A program made the translations under genes and the position numbers. From Mollicutes bacterium (GTDB taxonomy: Bacteria > Bacillota_I > Bacilli_A > RF39 > UBA660), in contig JAAZKW010000028.1 in assembly GCA_012799635.1 (NCBI GenBank), positions 1 through 62,277 of the forward strand: a DNA stretch of 62,277 nucleotides. Reading direction: 5' to 3'. The first letter of the stretch is position 1, and every line of letters starts with the position of its first letter. The notes under the pieces are model-generated. The model worked only from the letters and a program-made list of their open reading frames with translations. It did not search any database and had not been told where the DNA came from. Below are positions 1 through 10,600 of the stretch, in pieces.

Positions 1-760
1 GTAAGGGATTTTTTATCTCTTGGGCTGCTTCGAATAAGAAGTTTGCTTTATCATCATAGGTTTGTTCCATTATCGTTTTATTCTTATATAATTCATTTAA
101 TACTTTTATGTCGGGGTTTTCAATTGTGAAATACATTAGAAAAATAATGAATGCTATAGATGGATTAATCAAATAATTAAGTTGTGGAAAAATTATTTGA
201 ATTAATAAATTAATTATACTTAAAAAAACCAACGTAAAAATTGGATAATATTTTTTATTAATATTTTTAATATTCATTATTAATAATATAATCATAAATA
301 AAAATTCGATTCCTATAGCAAAAAATGTGAATTGCAAAGAAAGCCCAGACACAATCGCTTGCCCATCGATAAAATCATTATGAATGGGTAATAAAAAGAT
401 TAGAAGACAGCAAATTGAGCCCAACATTACAAATAATTTTAAAGGATTTTTAATATTTCTTTTAATTTTTGATACATGGAATGTATAATAAGTTAATGTT
501 AATCCCCACAATAATAAACCGCTTAAATAAATTTTATTAAGAAAATTTATAATTAAAATTGGTATTTTGGATATTTGTATTATACAAATGCCTAATATCA
601 AACCGCTTATGCTTGTTAATATAGTTATAATTAGTATTAATAAGTAAGTATTATCTTCAGTTTGACAAATTCTTCTTTTAGTAATAAATACTATGTAAAA
701 CAATATTAAAACTAATAAAGCAAATATTGTGAGTGAAATAAAACCGATGGAATTACTCAT
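1..760 (-). CDS. Partial multi-TM sensor histidine-kinase-like protein, runs off left edge
   Basis: Open minus frame from ATG at 760 (MSNSIGFISLTIFALLVLILFYIVFITKR...) with several TM segments, ending at the window edge in ...KANFLFEAAQEIKNPL, which resembles an H-box (AHEIRNPL). Not in ORF track because it is truncated. Confidence 0.6.
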   Translation of the reverse strand, partial: MSNSIGFISLTIFALLVLILFYIVFITKRRICQTEDNTYLLILIITILTSISGLILGICIIQISKIPILIINFLNKIYLSGLLLWGLTLTYYTFHVSKIKRNIKNPLKLFVMLGSICCLLIFLLPIHNDFIDGQAIVSGLSLQFTFFAIGIEFLFMIILLIMNIKNINKKYYPIFTLVFLSIINLLIQIIFPQLNYLINPSIAFIIFLMYFTIENPDIKVLNELYKNKTIMEQTYDDKANFLFEAAQEIKNPL

Positions 761-864
761 AACCTCTCTCCTATTACTGTTTATTATATGATAACATTAT
801 AATAATAATATGTGAAGAATAAATACCATAATTATAAAGATAATAATGTTTCGTATTTACCAAA

Positions 865-2865
865 TTAAACAACTCGCTTTAGTACTTTTGTTTTTTGCAT
901 TTCTTCTGGCACTACTATTTGAACTGCTCCAATCGATATATTCGTCTCTGAAACTTTAACTAAAACATCATTATTAGAAATGCCCTGTTTAATTAAATTA
1001 AGATAATCGACCTTGCTATTCTTAGTAAATGGTAATTCTTTTTTATATTCTATTCTTGATGGAATTTGCCTTGAAGACATATCAGGATTTTGAATTATTT
1101 GTTCATTAATTATTCTTTTTGTCACTTCATAATAATCAATATCATAATTTTCATCCTCCAGTACAATATGTGCTTTTGGCATGTTTCCTCTTCTTTCAAC
1201 ATCATAATATGGAACAATTACACAATATTTAACTAAAGGATGTTCTTCAATAGCTTTTTCTATTTCATAAGTAATGACATTAAAGCCATCAAATCGAGAA
1301 AAAGCTCTTCCTTTCCTTTCATTAAAATAAAATACTCCATTTCTATCCATTTCAGCTAAATCTCTAGACCTAATATAACTTCTACCATCCATTTGATAAT
1401 GAGGAATAATTATTTTGCCATCAAGCACACCTTCAGTAACAGCATCTGATGAAACAACCAATTCTCCCGCCAACCTATCCATTTCTTTTTCAAATTTTAA
1501 AGGTACTAATCTATCTTCTACATTAGGATCTACGATTGAATAAATAGTGTTTGGCAAAGGTATACCAATTGAACCATATATATTATATTCTCTTTGAGCA
1601 TACGAACCACATCCACAAAATTCACTCATGCCATGCCCTTTTTCTATTCTTTTATTACAATTATGCTCTTTTAACCAAGCATTCATTTTTGCTTCATCAG
1701 CGCTAGTCATAGAATCACCACCATATATAATTCTATTTATAAAAGATAAATCCATATTATCTAAATATTTACACTTTGTTAATGCTAATAACCAACTTGG
1801 TGTTGAAAGGATAACATTGGGATGATATTTTTTTATTAAATAACCAAATTCATTAATTTTAAATTCAGGGACTTCAATATTTATAGCATTACTCGCTATA
1901 TTTAATGCATAGTTATTAAAAGCTCCAAAAGGTGCAAAAAATGGTAAAATATGTAATACTCTATCACCTTTTTTAAAATTAGCTTTTGCTTTAAATAACT
2001 GTTCGATTGATGATATTTGATTTCTACTAGTTAAAGGAATTGGCTTTGGTCTCGAACCAGTTGTCCCTGAAGTATGACCAATATAATTTATTAAATCACC
2101 AATGATTATTTCATTATATCTAAAACTTGTTGTATTATTTAAAACTTGTTGATATGTAACTATTTCTAATGGAGATTTTTTAATAGCATCTTCATATAAA
2201 CGAGTTAATTTATTTGCTTCTCTTATTTTATTTAATATTACTTGATAAAATCTTAATTTTTCAATATTCTCGTCTTTACGATTATTCTCTATCTTATTAT
2301 AAGCAAGTGCCTCTTTTAAATAGTCTATTTTTTGAAGGAGGTTCATTTCCTTACTTGCTGATACTGTTACTATTCTATCAATCCCAAGTTCTTTTAATTC
2401 ATTTTCTATTGGCTGTAACATACCTAAATAACATTGCTCCAATGCAACTATATGTTTGACTTTTTCACTCTCAAGTAATTGTAACATCTTTTTAGCATTT
2501 ACTTCAGGAATCATACTATCTGGTCTTGGATCCGAAAAATTACTGACAGCACCTATTTGAGCAGCTCCAAGCCACATTTCCCCTGCTTGAGGAATGTTTG
2601 GTACAAGAAACTTTATTCTTTCTTCAGGATTTAATCCCAAACCTGTAAAAGCATTTGAAGCTAAATCAACATCATGCCAAAATTGTCTATAATTTTTGGA
2701 GTGTCCATAATATTCACTTGCAATTAAATTATCGTTTCCTTTTGTTTTATTTTTTAAATATCGAGTAATATTAATGTTCTTATCTGGAACATTAATTATA
2801 CTCTGGTCATAATATTGTTGCCAAGGTTGGTCAATATGTGGATAACCAGTCTTATTTCTTGCCAT
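865..2865 (-). CDS. AMP-forming acyl-CoA synthetase / adenylation-domain-like ligase
   Basis: P-loop-like GHTSGTTGSRPKP, C-terminal SRDLAEMDRNGVFYF and LPFTKNSKVDYL (A10 Lys) motifs of class I adenylate-forming enzymes. Confidence 0.8.
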   Translation of the reverse strand: MARNKTGYPHIDQPWQQYYDQSIINVPDKNINITRYLKNKTKGNDNLIASEYYGHSKNYRQFWHDVDLASNAFTGLGLNPEERIKFLVPNIPQAGEMWLGAAQIGAVSNFSDPRPDSMIPEVNAKKMLQLLESEKVKHIVALEQCYLGMLQPIENELKELGIDRIVTVSASKEMNLLQKIDYLKEALAYNKIENNRKDENIEKLRFYQVILNKIREANKLTRLYEDAIKKSPLEIVTYQQVLNNTTSFRYNEIIIGDLINYIGHTSGTTGSRPKPIPLTSRNQISSIEQLFKAKANFKKGDRVLHILPFFAPFGAFNNYALNIASNAINIEVPEFKINEFGYLIKKYHPNVILSTPSWLLALTKCKYLDNMDLSFINRIIYGGDSMTSADEAKMNAWLKEHNCNKRIEKGHGMSEFCGCGSYAQREYNIYGSIGIPLPNTIYSIVDPNVEDRLVPLKFEKEMDRLAGELVVSSDAVTEGVLDGKIIIPHYQMDGRSYIRSRDLAEMDRNGVFYFNERKGRAFSRFDGFNVITYEIEKAIEEHPLVKYCVIVPYYDVERRGNMPKAHIVLEDENYDIDYYEVTKRIINEQIIQNPDMSSRQIPSRIEYKKELPFTKNSKVDYLNLIKQGISNNDVLVKVSETNISIGAVQIVVPEEMQKTKVLKRVV

Positions 2866-2905
2866 TTTATTACTCCTTTTATAATTATTTTGTAACTAAT
2901 AAAGA

Positions 2906-4654
2906 TTATATTCTTTCTCTTGTATAATGATTTGATAAGTCTTCAACAGTAATTCCTCTTATCTTTGCTTCTTTTTTATCAGATTCATATTGAGCATAAA
3001 ATTTAATTAATTCAATTACACGATATTCCATAACCCTCACCGAAGCCATTGCTATTATTTCCAGCATTTCTTCTTCGGTTGTATAAATAGGAATTTTTAT
3101 CTCTTCAGGTTTTATTTTTCTTAATCTTTCTATTTCCCTTTGATGTTGTCTTTTTCTTAATATTTCATATTTTTCTTTTTCCATATCTCCCATAGAATTC
3201 ATCGCTATCATATTTTCAATATCTTCTGGAGTTGTAGGTAAAGAGCCATCTACCAATCCACTTGACATTCCCCCAATTTTTCTTATCTTCTCTTCAAGCA
3301 CTAATTTTTTTGAATATAATACAAAAACATCTTCCATAAATTTTATAATTTCTTTTTCTAATGAAAGCATTTCTTCTTCTTTAAAAATAATACTTTCTTT
3401 TACTTGCTGGATATACTTTTCTATTTTATCTAAATCATCAAATGGAATATTAGTTATACTAAGAATATCATAAATTGATGAATTAAGATACCAGTTAATT
3501 ATCGTAGTATATAATTTTGATAATATATACTCTAATTCAACATTTAAATCTAATATTTCCTCACGTTTAAATATACACCACTTATTTAATGATGCTCTTT
3601 TTTTATAAACACTTTTTAATTGTTCTAAATCATTGTTACTAATTTTATCACTATGCTTTTCAAAAAAATCAATATGACTAGTTATATCTTCAATATCAAA
3701 TAAGTATTTGTTCTTTGACTGATTTTCCCTAATTTCACTATAAGATAATCGCTCTTTACTTTTTCCAGCTAATTTTGAAAGCTTTGATAAAGTAAATTCA
3801 CTCTCAAACTCATCTTTAGCTTTTTGAAATTCTTCAACAAATTCATCAATAATTATTATTTTTATCTCATAAGGGTTTATAACTTCATTCTTATCTTCAT
3901 CATAATAAGGACTACTTTTAATCTTATTTATTAAAATTTTAGGTAATGAACCTTTTATTATTAAAGGATATTTAGGCTCACATAATGAAGCATACTGTTG
4001 TAATAACGTTAGCATTTGATCTAATTTTTCAGGATTATTAGAAGCCACCCCCAACATTTTATCTTCATTTGAAGGTAAATACTCTAAAGATGCTTCTAAT
4101 ATCATAGCTAAATCATCTTTATCTTTAATTTGAGATAATAAATAATCCCTTAACTCACAAGATTTACTAAATTCTATCCTTAATTTCTGTCTAGTTATAT
4201 CTTCTAATTGTTTTCTAATTAATGCTAATATCCCATAATTAATATCAGTATACCTATTTATTTTACTTTCTATCTCTTTACTTTCAGACTCAGCTTCCTT
4301 TAATTTTAATCTAAATAACTCATCATCTGCTTGTTTTTCTTCTAATAAAAGTTTTTGAATCTTACAATTTAATTCATTAAGTTTTAAATCTCTATGTTCT
4401 TCAAGTTCTAAATCAGACATTGTCTGAATCCTCATATATTCCATAAGATTAACATATTTTTTTAACATTCTTCGAGCATATTTTGCCTCACGTAATTTAT
4501 ATTTTTCATATAAATAAAAACTATAATTTTCTTCATTTAATTTATCTTGATAATATTTAATAGTTTTACTAGCTTGCTTAATTTCACTTTCTTGTGCATC
4601 AATCAAGCTTTCTATATAATTTGGTTTAGTTTGTTCATCAACGATTACATTCAT
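2906..4654 (-). CDS. Long helical/coiled-coil protein of unknown function, downstream of T7SS genes
   Basis: 582 aa ORF, charged heptad-rich sequence, own upstream terminator separation, 40 nt from the AMP-ligase gene. Confidence 0.6.
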   Translation of the reverse strand: MNVIVDEQTKPNYIESLIDAQESEIKQASKTIKYYQDKLNEENYSFYLYEKYKLREAKYARRMLKKYVNLMEYMRIQTMSDLELEEHRDLKLNELNCKIQKLLLEEKQADDELFRLKLKEAESESKEIESKINRYTDINYGILALIRKQLEDITRQKLRIEFSKSCELRDYLLSQIKDKDDLAMILEASLEYLPSNEDKMLGVASNNPEKLDQMLTLLQQYASLCEPKYPLIIKGSLPKILINKIKSSPYYDEDKNEVINPYEIKIIIIDEFVEEFQKAKDEFESEFTLSKLSKLAGKSKERLSYSEIRENQSKNKYLFDIEDITSHIDFFEKHSDKISNNDLEQLKSVYKKRASLNKWCIFKREEILDLNVELEYILSKLYTTIINWYLNSSIYDILSITNIPFDDLDKIEKYIQQVKESIIFKEEEMLSLEKEIIKFMEDVFVLYSKKLVLEEKIRKIGGMSSGLVDGSLPTTPEDIENMIAMNSMGDMEKEKYEILRKRQHQREIERLRKIKPEEIKIPIYTTEEEMLEIIAMASVRVMEYRVIELIKFYAQYESDKKEAKIRGITVEDLSNHYTRERI

Positions 4655-4742
4655 ATTGTTTTCCTTCCTTTATATAACAATTGTGTCAATTATTATATAT
4701 GTTTTTTCTTATTATGTCTAGAAGATAACAAGCTTTCATAAA

Positions 4743-4766
4743 AAAAAGAGTGACTTTATCACTCTT
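4743..4766 (-). terminator. Intrinsic terminator after DUF4176-like gene
   Basis: Minus strand AGAGTGATAAAGTCACTCT followed by T-run. Confidence 0.7.
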
Positions 4767-5838
4767 ACTTTGTTCCTATTTGATTAATCAATATATTTAA
4801 TTTATTCTTAAAGCTTTTCTCCTCTTCATCTTTAAATCCATAGGCAATCACTTCTTCAACATCTTCATTATCAAACAAACATGTCTTATCTGCTGCCATA
4901 TATCCTTCTGGATAAAAGCATCCTGAATAATCATATACTTTTCCACTTTCTTCTTTAGATATTGAACAAAAACCCATTACCATAACTTTCTTATCAATAT
5001 TTTTTAATTTTACAATTGAACCAATTGGTAAAAAGTTATCTTTAATATCTTCAATTGTATCAAGCATATCTTTCGTAGCAGATCCAATTCCCATTCCCGC
5101 GATAGCTGCTCCAGCAGTTCCTATTGTAAGATTTTCAACGCCTTTAGAACCTGATGCAATTAAATCATTAATAGAAGTTAATCCTGAGTTAGATGCTCCA
5201 ACAGACATTCCTGGAATAGTAGAAGATACCACATTAGCCTTTGGCGTAATAACATCACCGCCTCCTACAATACTACTAACTGATTCATCAGTATTAACAA
5301 GTTGAGGTGGAGCAGTTTCAAATGAATACTGTGGTGTTACTGGTGGTAGTGGTTCTGAATATTTACCCACTGGCTGTGGTTTAGCAGCAGGAGCTGCTGC
5401 TGATAATCCTAGACCTGTAAGAATAATTTCTTCTGGCCCAACATTTGTAATTGTAATATCTGGTACAGTAGGTTTTTCTTTATCTGGTTCTTTTAATGGA
5501 CCCTCTATTCGATTTGTTGGTCCTGACACACCAGATGATCTTGATGAGCTAGCATATTTTGCACCTTCAATTTCGGCATTTTTATATTTTAAACCAACGT
5601 TCTGATAATTATTTTCAATTTTATTTATTTCATCATAATAGTCCAAATAATTTGCTTTTATATTATCCATCCATTTCATTGTAGATGTTTCTAACAAACC
5701 ATGTTGCTCAAAATAACCTCTTAATTTAAAATAAAATGTGTGAAATTTAGCTTTAGTTCGAGAAATATCATTATTGGCATCTCTTAAATAACCTTTTAAT
5801 GTGTTTAAATCATCATAATCAACATGAACTAAATTCAT
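4765..5838 (-). CDS. T7SS-associated protein: WXG-like helical N-terminus, Pro-rich linker, DUF4176-like C-terminus
   Basis: C-terminal LPIGSIVKLKNIDKKVMVMGFC...YDYSGCFYPEGYM resembles DUF4176; location next to WXG100 genes. Confidence 0.65.
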   Translation of the reverse strand: MNLVHVDYDDLNTLKGYLRDANNDISRTKAKFHTFYFKLRGYFEQHGLLETSTMKWMDNIKANYLDYYDEINKIENNYQNVGLKYKNAEIEGAKYASSSRSSGVSGPTNRIEGPLKEPDKEKPTVPDITITNVGPEEIILTGLGLSAAAPAAKPQPVGKYSEPLPPVTPQYSFETAPPQLVNTDESVSSIVGGGDVITPKANVVSSTIPGMSVGASNSGLTSINDLIASGSKGVENLTIGTAGAAIAGMGIGSATKDMLDTIEDIKDNFLPIGSIVKLKNIDKKVMVMGFCSISKEESGKVYDYSGCFYPEGYMAADKTCLFDNEDVEEVIAYGFKDEEEKSFKNKLNILINQIGTK

Positions 5839-5871
5839 TATTTCCTCCTTTCTAGTCTTGTCAAAACTTTA

Positions 5872-6540
5872 TTACTTTCCTTTAAAACTTTCAATACTTA
5901 ATATTAAATTTTCAAGATTTTTAATATGTAAAGTCATAGCCTTTATTCTATTAATGTTTTTATAAATTGAGGCTAATTCTTTTTTATCATGAATAGATTC
6001 TCCACCATTATTACACTTTAAATTATATCTGTAAAAACAATGTCCTTTAATTTTACAAAGATGTTCTCTTGTAAATGAATAAGTTTTATAATATTTTGTT
6101 TCCTCCCCTTCTTTAATACTACTTTTATTTTTATTATTTGCAACTATATTATAGTTTCTCAAAGATAAAACTACTTTCATTACTCGATTATCATATTCAT
6201 TATAAACTTTTTTAACTAATTCATTCGCCTCTTTTTCCATATGTGATACACAATCTCTTTTTATCATGGATGGCAATTGTTCCGTTATATTAGTAAAATC
6301 ACTATCAATTCTATTATTCAAAGAAATAATCCTTTCTCGCAAAGTTGCGGAACTATCATTTCCACTATAAGCATCTGAAGCAATTGAGATTGCCCTTGTC
6401 AAACTCTTTTTTATTTGAGCGGTATAACTTAAATATTCCTTTGCTTGATTCATAAATTCAGTTATTTCACTTTCTTTCATAAAACAAGTTGGAGGATTAC
6501 TTGCTGCAGCAGTATAATCCACACTAAGACACTTGGCCAT
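5872..6540 (-). CDS. Helical WXG/LXG-like T7SS-associated protein
   Basis: 222 aa helical ORF within WXG100/EssC cluster. Confidence 0.5.
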   Translation of the reverse strand: MAKCLSVDYTAAASNPPTCFMKESEITEFMNQAKEYLSYTAQIKKSLTRAISIASDAYSGNDSSATLRERIISLNNRIDSDFTNITEQLPSMIKRDCVSHMEKEANELVKKVYNEYDNRVMKVVLSLRNYNIVANNKNKSSIKEGEETKYYKTYSFTREHLCKIKGHCFYRYNLKCNNGGESIHDKKELASIYKNINRIKAMTLHIKNLENLILSIESFKGK

Positions 6541-6578
6541 AACACATTCCTCCTTTTTACATTATCTAATGTATTATA

Positions 6579-6630
6579 AATGAAAGAATAGTTTCTTTCA
6601 TTTACAATACACTACATCTTTGTAGTGTAT
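6579..6630 (-). other. Two tandem perfect 10-bp hairpins downstream of WXG100 gene
   Basis: ATACACTACA-AAGA-TGTAGTGTAT and AATGAAAGAA-ACTA-TTCTTTCATT on minus strand, no strong U-tract. Confidence 0.65.
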
Positions 6631-6637
6631 ATAATAA

Positions 6638-6907
6638 TTAAACTTCCTCTACGCCAGCATATTCAAAAGCAGCTTTTTCAACTATAGCTGTTTGATGTGC
6701 GAAACTGGCAAGTATTGGTCCAAAATCTTTTGCAAAATCAACCCACTTTCTTTTAAAATCCGTTGCACTTTGCCCCATCCAAACTTTTGGATTGTCTACA
6801 TTTTCTTCTACCAACTTGTTCATTTCATTAAATATTTTAGTTAATTCAACTTGCTGTTCATCCATTTTTGTCCTGGCAGCACTAATAGCTAAATGATCTA
6901 AAGCCAT
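6638..6907 (-). CDS. WXG100 family protein (EsxA-like)
   Basis: 89 aa, helix-WMG-helix (NPKVWMGQSATDFKRKW). Confidence 0.8.
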   Translation of the reverse strand: MALDHLAISAARTKMDEQQVELTKIFNEMNKLVEENVDNPKVWMGQSATDFKRKWVDFAKDFGPILASFAHQTAIVEKAAFEYAGVEEV

Positions 6908-6945
6908 TATTTATCCCTCCTTTTAACAACAATATAACCCTCTTA

Positions 6946-7254
6946 TTAGACGTTCATAAATCTATTAATATTTTCTTCAGCTTGCTTATAATTATCTGCT
7001 TGTATATCAGATCTTTTACCAAATTTTTCTGCCATTGCACTCAACTCATCCATTTGTTTAGAAAGCGAGGTATACATAGATAAAAAATTGTTTAATACAC
7101 GCATAGCTTCTTGGTCATTGTCTACCCAATTAGCCTTAACCTTATTCACTTCATCAGATATTAACTTATGTGCCTTTCTTGCATCGTCAATGTTTTTAAG
7201 CATACGACTAGAAAATATACGCATTTCCTCTTTTTGATAATTTGTAACTTGCAT
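6946..7254 (-). CDS. WXG100-like protein
   Basis: ~102 aa, central KANWVDNDQEAM turn; SD GGGAGG supports start at 7254 rather than 7269. Confidence 0.65.
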   Translation of the reverse strand: MQVTNYQKEEMRIFSSRMLKNIDDARKAHKLISDEVNKVKANWVDNDQEAMRVLNNFLSMYTSLSKQMDELSAMAEKFGKRSDIQADNYKQAEENINRFMNV

Positions 7255-7384
7255 TATTTCACCTCCCATTATATTTAAGAATATTAATCTAAGTTCTGTT
7301 GAACTATATCCTTATGATTTCATTTTATACTAAAAATAAATAAAAAGCAATGAAATTGAGTGTTTTTATACATGGATTTTACTT

Positions 7385-7639
7385 TTACATTAATATTAGT
7401 CTTGATCCATTCATAATTCGATTTTCTTTTATAGTATTATTTGGATCATATGGAAGTCCTGTATAACCATCTACTAAAACAAGTTCATTGTTAATAGGAA
7501 AACAACCTGTAGATAAATCATTAATAGCTTTATTTAATAAAAATATTATTTCAATTGTTTTTTTATTTACTGGTAAGAAAACATTAAATTTTTCCTCTAA
7601 AGATGGAACTATAATATCAACATTTATTTTATTTTTCAT
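7385..7639 (-). CDS. esaB: EsaB/YukD-like ubiquitin-fold T7SS protein
   Basis: 84 aa, β-grasp-like pattern, overlaps the essC stop; syntenic position. Confidence 0.65.
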   Translation of the reverse strand: MKNKINVDIIVPSLEEKFNVFLPVNKKTIEIIFLLNKAINDLSTGCFPINNELVLVDGYTGLPYDPNNTIKENRIMNGSRLILM

Positions 7640-10600
7640 AATAACTCTTCCTCTTCTCCATATTTTTCTATATATTTAAATAAGATATTCTTATTTGATA
7701 ATACATAATAAGCAAAATTATATGGTAAATTATTTTCAATATTTCTTGTAGAATATATTCTAAATAAAGATTGATCTGCAAGTCCATCACCAATCCAAAT
7801 ACCTTTTGATGGATTTATAATATCTTTATACCAACTATCATATTCAAACTTTTTAAGATTATCAGCAGAATCTACTATTACATAACTAATCTTACCTAAT
7901 TTTTTAGAATCAATCATCGGCGAAGATACTAATGATTCAAAATTATCATTAAGTATTGTCTTTATTTTATTAATACCTACTATTACAAATACCATATCAG
8001 CATATTTATCAAGCACTGAAGCATCATAACCATTATTTACATATTCTTCATTTAATTTAGCAACATTCTCCTTAAATGACTCAAAAACAGGTTCAAAAGA
8101 AGAGTTAAAATAATTAGTATGTTTTATATTATCAACTATCTTTTCAGCATCAATAACAAATACTTGAGTATTTTTTATTGTTGTAAATTGATAAACTAAG
8201 GAACTAATAAATCTTTTAGCATCTTTAATTTTTTGACATGAAACCATTAAAGAAAGATCATTTTTAAGATCATAAGTTAAAATATTAAGATCATCTTTAG
8301 CAACCCCTATTGGAATACTTGAAAGTCCATCTAAAGCACTTGCTACAAATGTTGTTGATACTACATCTGGAAGTGTTGGAATACTTAAAGCTCTTTTGGT
8401 ATATGTTTGATTTAAATTACTAATTGCTGTTTTTACTACTTCGGCAATATTATCATCTTCAGCAATACTTCCAGTTTGAAATTCAAATATACCTTCTCTT
8501 TTAACCATTCCTCTTCCTAAAACTTTACTTGGTAAAACATCAGTTTTACCTAAAATAGCACGATAATCATATTCATCATTCATTTGTAATAATATTTTTT
8601 CATTAAAGTTTTGTGTTATCTTAATACGCATATTATTTATTGCACTTACACTTACTACAAAGATAATACCATATTTTTGTCCTTCTCTTGTTAAAAGACT
8701 AAACTCATCCATATCATCATCATAAAGTTCATTAAATGATTCAAAACCATTTACAATAATTATATCAGTTGGAACAGTACTTCCACTGTTAGCACAATAA
8801 TAATCATAACTTCCATTATAATCAGCAAATAATTTCTTACGATCTTCAATCTTATATTGTAAGAACAAAAATAATGATTTTATTTTATCTATCTCACTTG
8901 AAGCAACAATACCTCCTACCTGAGGAGCCTTACTATACATTTTCATAAGTCCTGAACCAAAATCTAAAATATATAAGTTTAATTCTTCTGGAGTATATGT
9001 TGTAATAAGAGAATATACTAAAGAAGAAAGCGTTACTTCTTTACCAGAACCAACAGAACCATAAATAATAGTATTACCCATTTTAGATAATGGCATTGTT
9101 AAAATATTTTGTCTTTGTTCTTTTGGAACATCATACTCTCCAATTACAGGATTTATTTCAAATGGTTTCTTATTATACTTATATTTTATCTTCAATTTAT
9201 CAATATATATTATTGCAGGAATTGGATCAAGCCATAACTTTTCAATATTAATATTTTCTTGTCTTCCAACAGATTTAATATATTCTAAAATATTAGTTAT
9301 TTCTTCACCCTTATGAACTCCACGATCATCATGAGACTCATTATCTATTTGTTTAACAATTGATCCTACATTATCAACAAAATTAATGGAAGTATCCACT
9401 ATTTTCTTTAACTTCTCCGATTCATAATATGCTGCCCCACACCAAGCAGACTGTCCTTTAGCAAAAAAATCATTAAATCCTACTTGCAAGTAAAACCTAC
9501 CTGTCTCTTTAATATAAGCAGCATCTGGAGATTTAATCATATCATGACTATCTGATTTATCTTGAACTTTTAAACATACTCTAAACTTAGAGTTAGACCA
9601 TATTTGGTCATCTACTACGCCACTTGGCTTTTGAGTAGCTAAAATTAAATGCACTCCTAAAGATCTACCTATACGAGCTGTAGAAATAAGTTCATCCATA
9701 AAATCAGGTTGATCTGCTTTTAATTCTGCAAATTCATCTGAGATAATCATTAAATGAGATATCGGTTCTTTTACTCTTCCTTCTCTATAAAGTTTTTGAT
9801 ATTTATATATATCTATTGTACTTTCATTACAATCATCTCTTGCTTTATTAAACATTCTTTGTCTTCGTTTAAGTTCACTTTGAAGCGAAGATAAACTCCT
9901 ATTAATTTCATTTGTATCTAAGTTAGTAATAGTACCTGCAAGATGAGGAAGTTTTTCTCCGGTATCTTTATTTTCAAAAGCTCCAGCAAGTCCTCCACCT
10001 TTATAGTCTATTAAAACAAATTGTACTTCCTTAGGATCATAATTTACTGCCATTGATAATATATAAGTAATAATAAACTCTGATTTACCAGAACCTGTCA
10101 TACCAGCAATAAGTCCATGAGGACCATGAACTTTTTCATGTAAATCAAGTTTAAATAACTCACCATTTTCATCAATTCCTACGGGACATGATAAAGAAGT
10201 CGTTGGATCATTAGTCTTCCATCTATTATAAGCATTTAATTGTTCTACATTACCTGCATTATACATCTCCATAAAGGTATAAATAGTAGGTAATTCAAAA
10301 AAACCACCCTTTATTTCAATTGCAATATTAGATACCACAAAGATATAAGCATCAATCGTTGTCTGAATATATTCACATTTAAACTCTTGTATCTTATTTA
10401 TCTCTTCTTTAACAAATCTTTCTCCTGTTTCCGATGTTATATTAACAAAAGCCTGACACTGGGTTGGAAGTTTATTAATTCTTTCTGTTAAATAAAGTAA
10501 AGAAAAACCATGATTATCTTTATTTTCTAAAATACTATGAGTAATACTTATTTTACTTGCTATATCAAGACTATCAATAATTATCAAATAATTTTCTTCA

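Noticed and set aside
1628-1825. Plus-strand ORF antisense to the AMP-ligase gene
   Set aside because: Lies entirely within a strongly supported minus-strand gene; no SD or homology.
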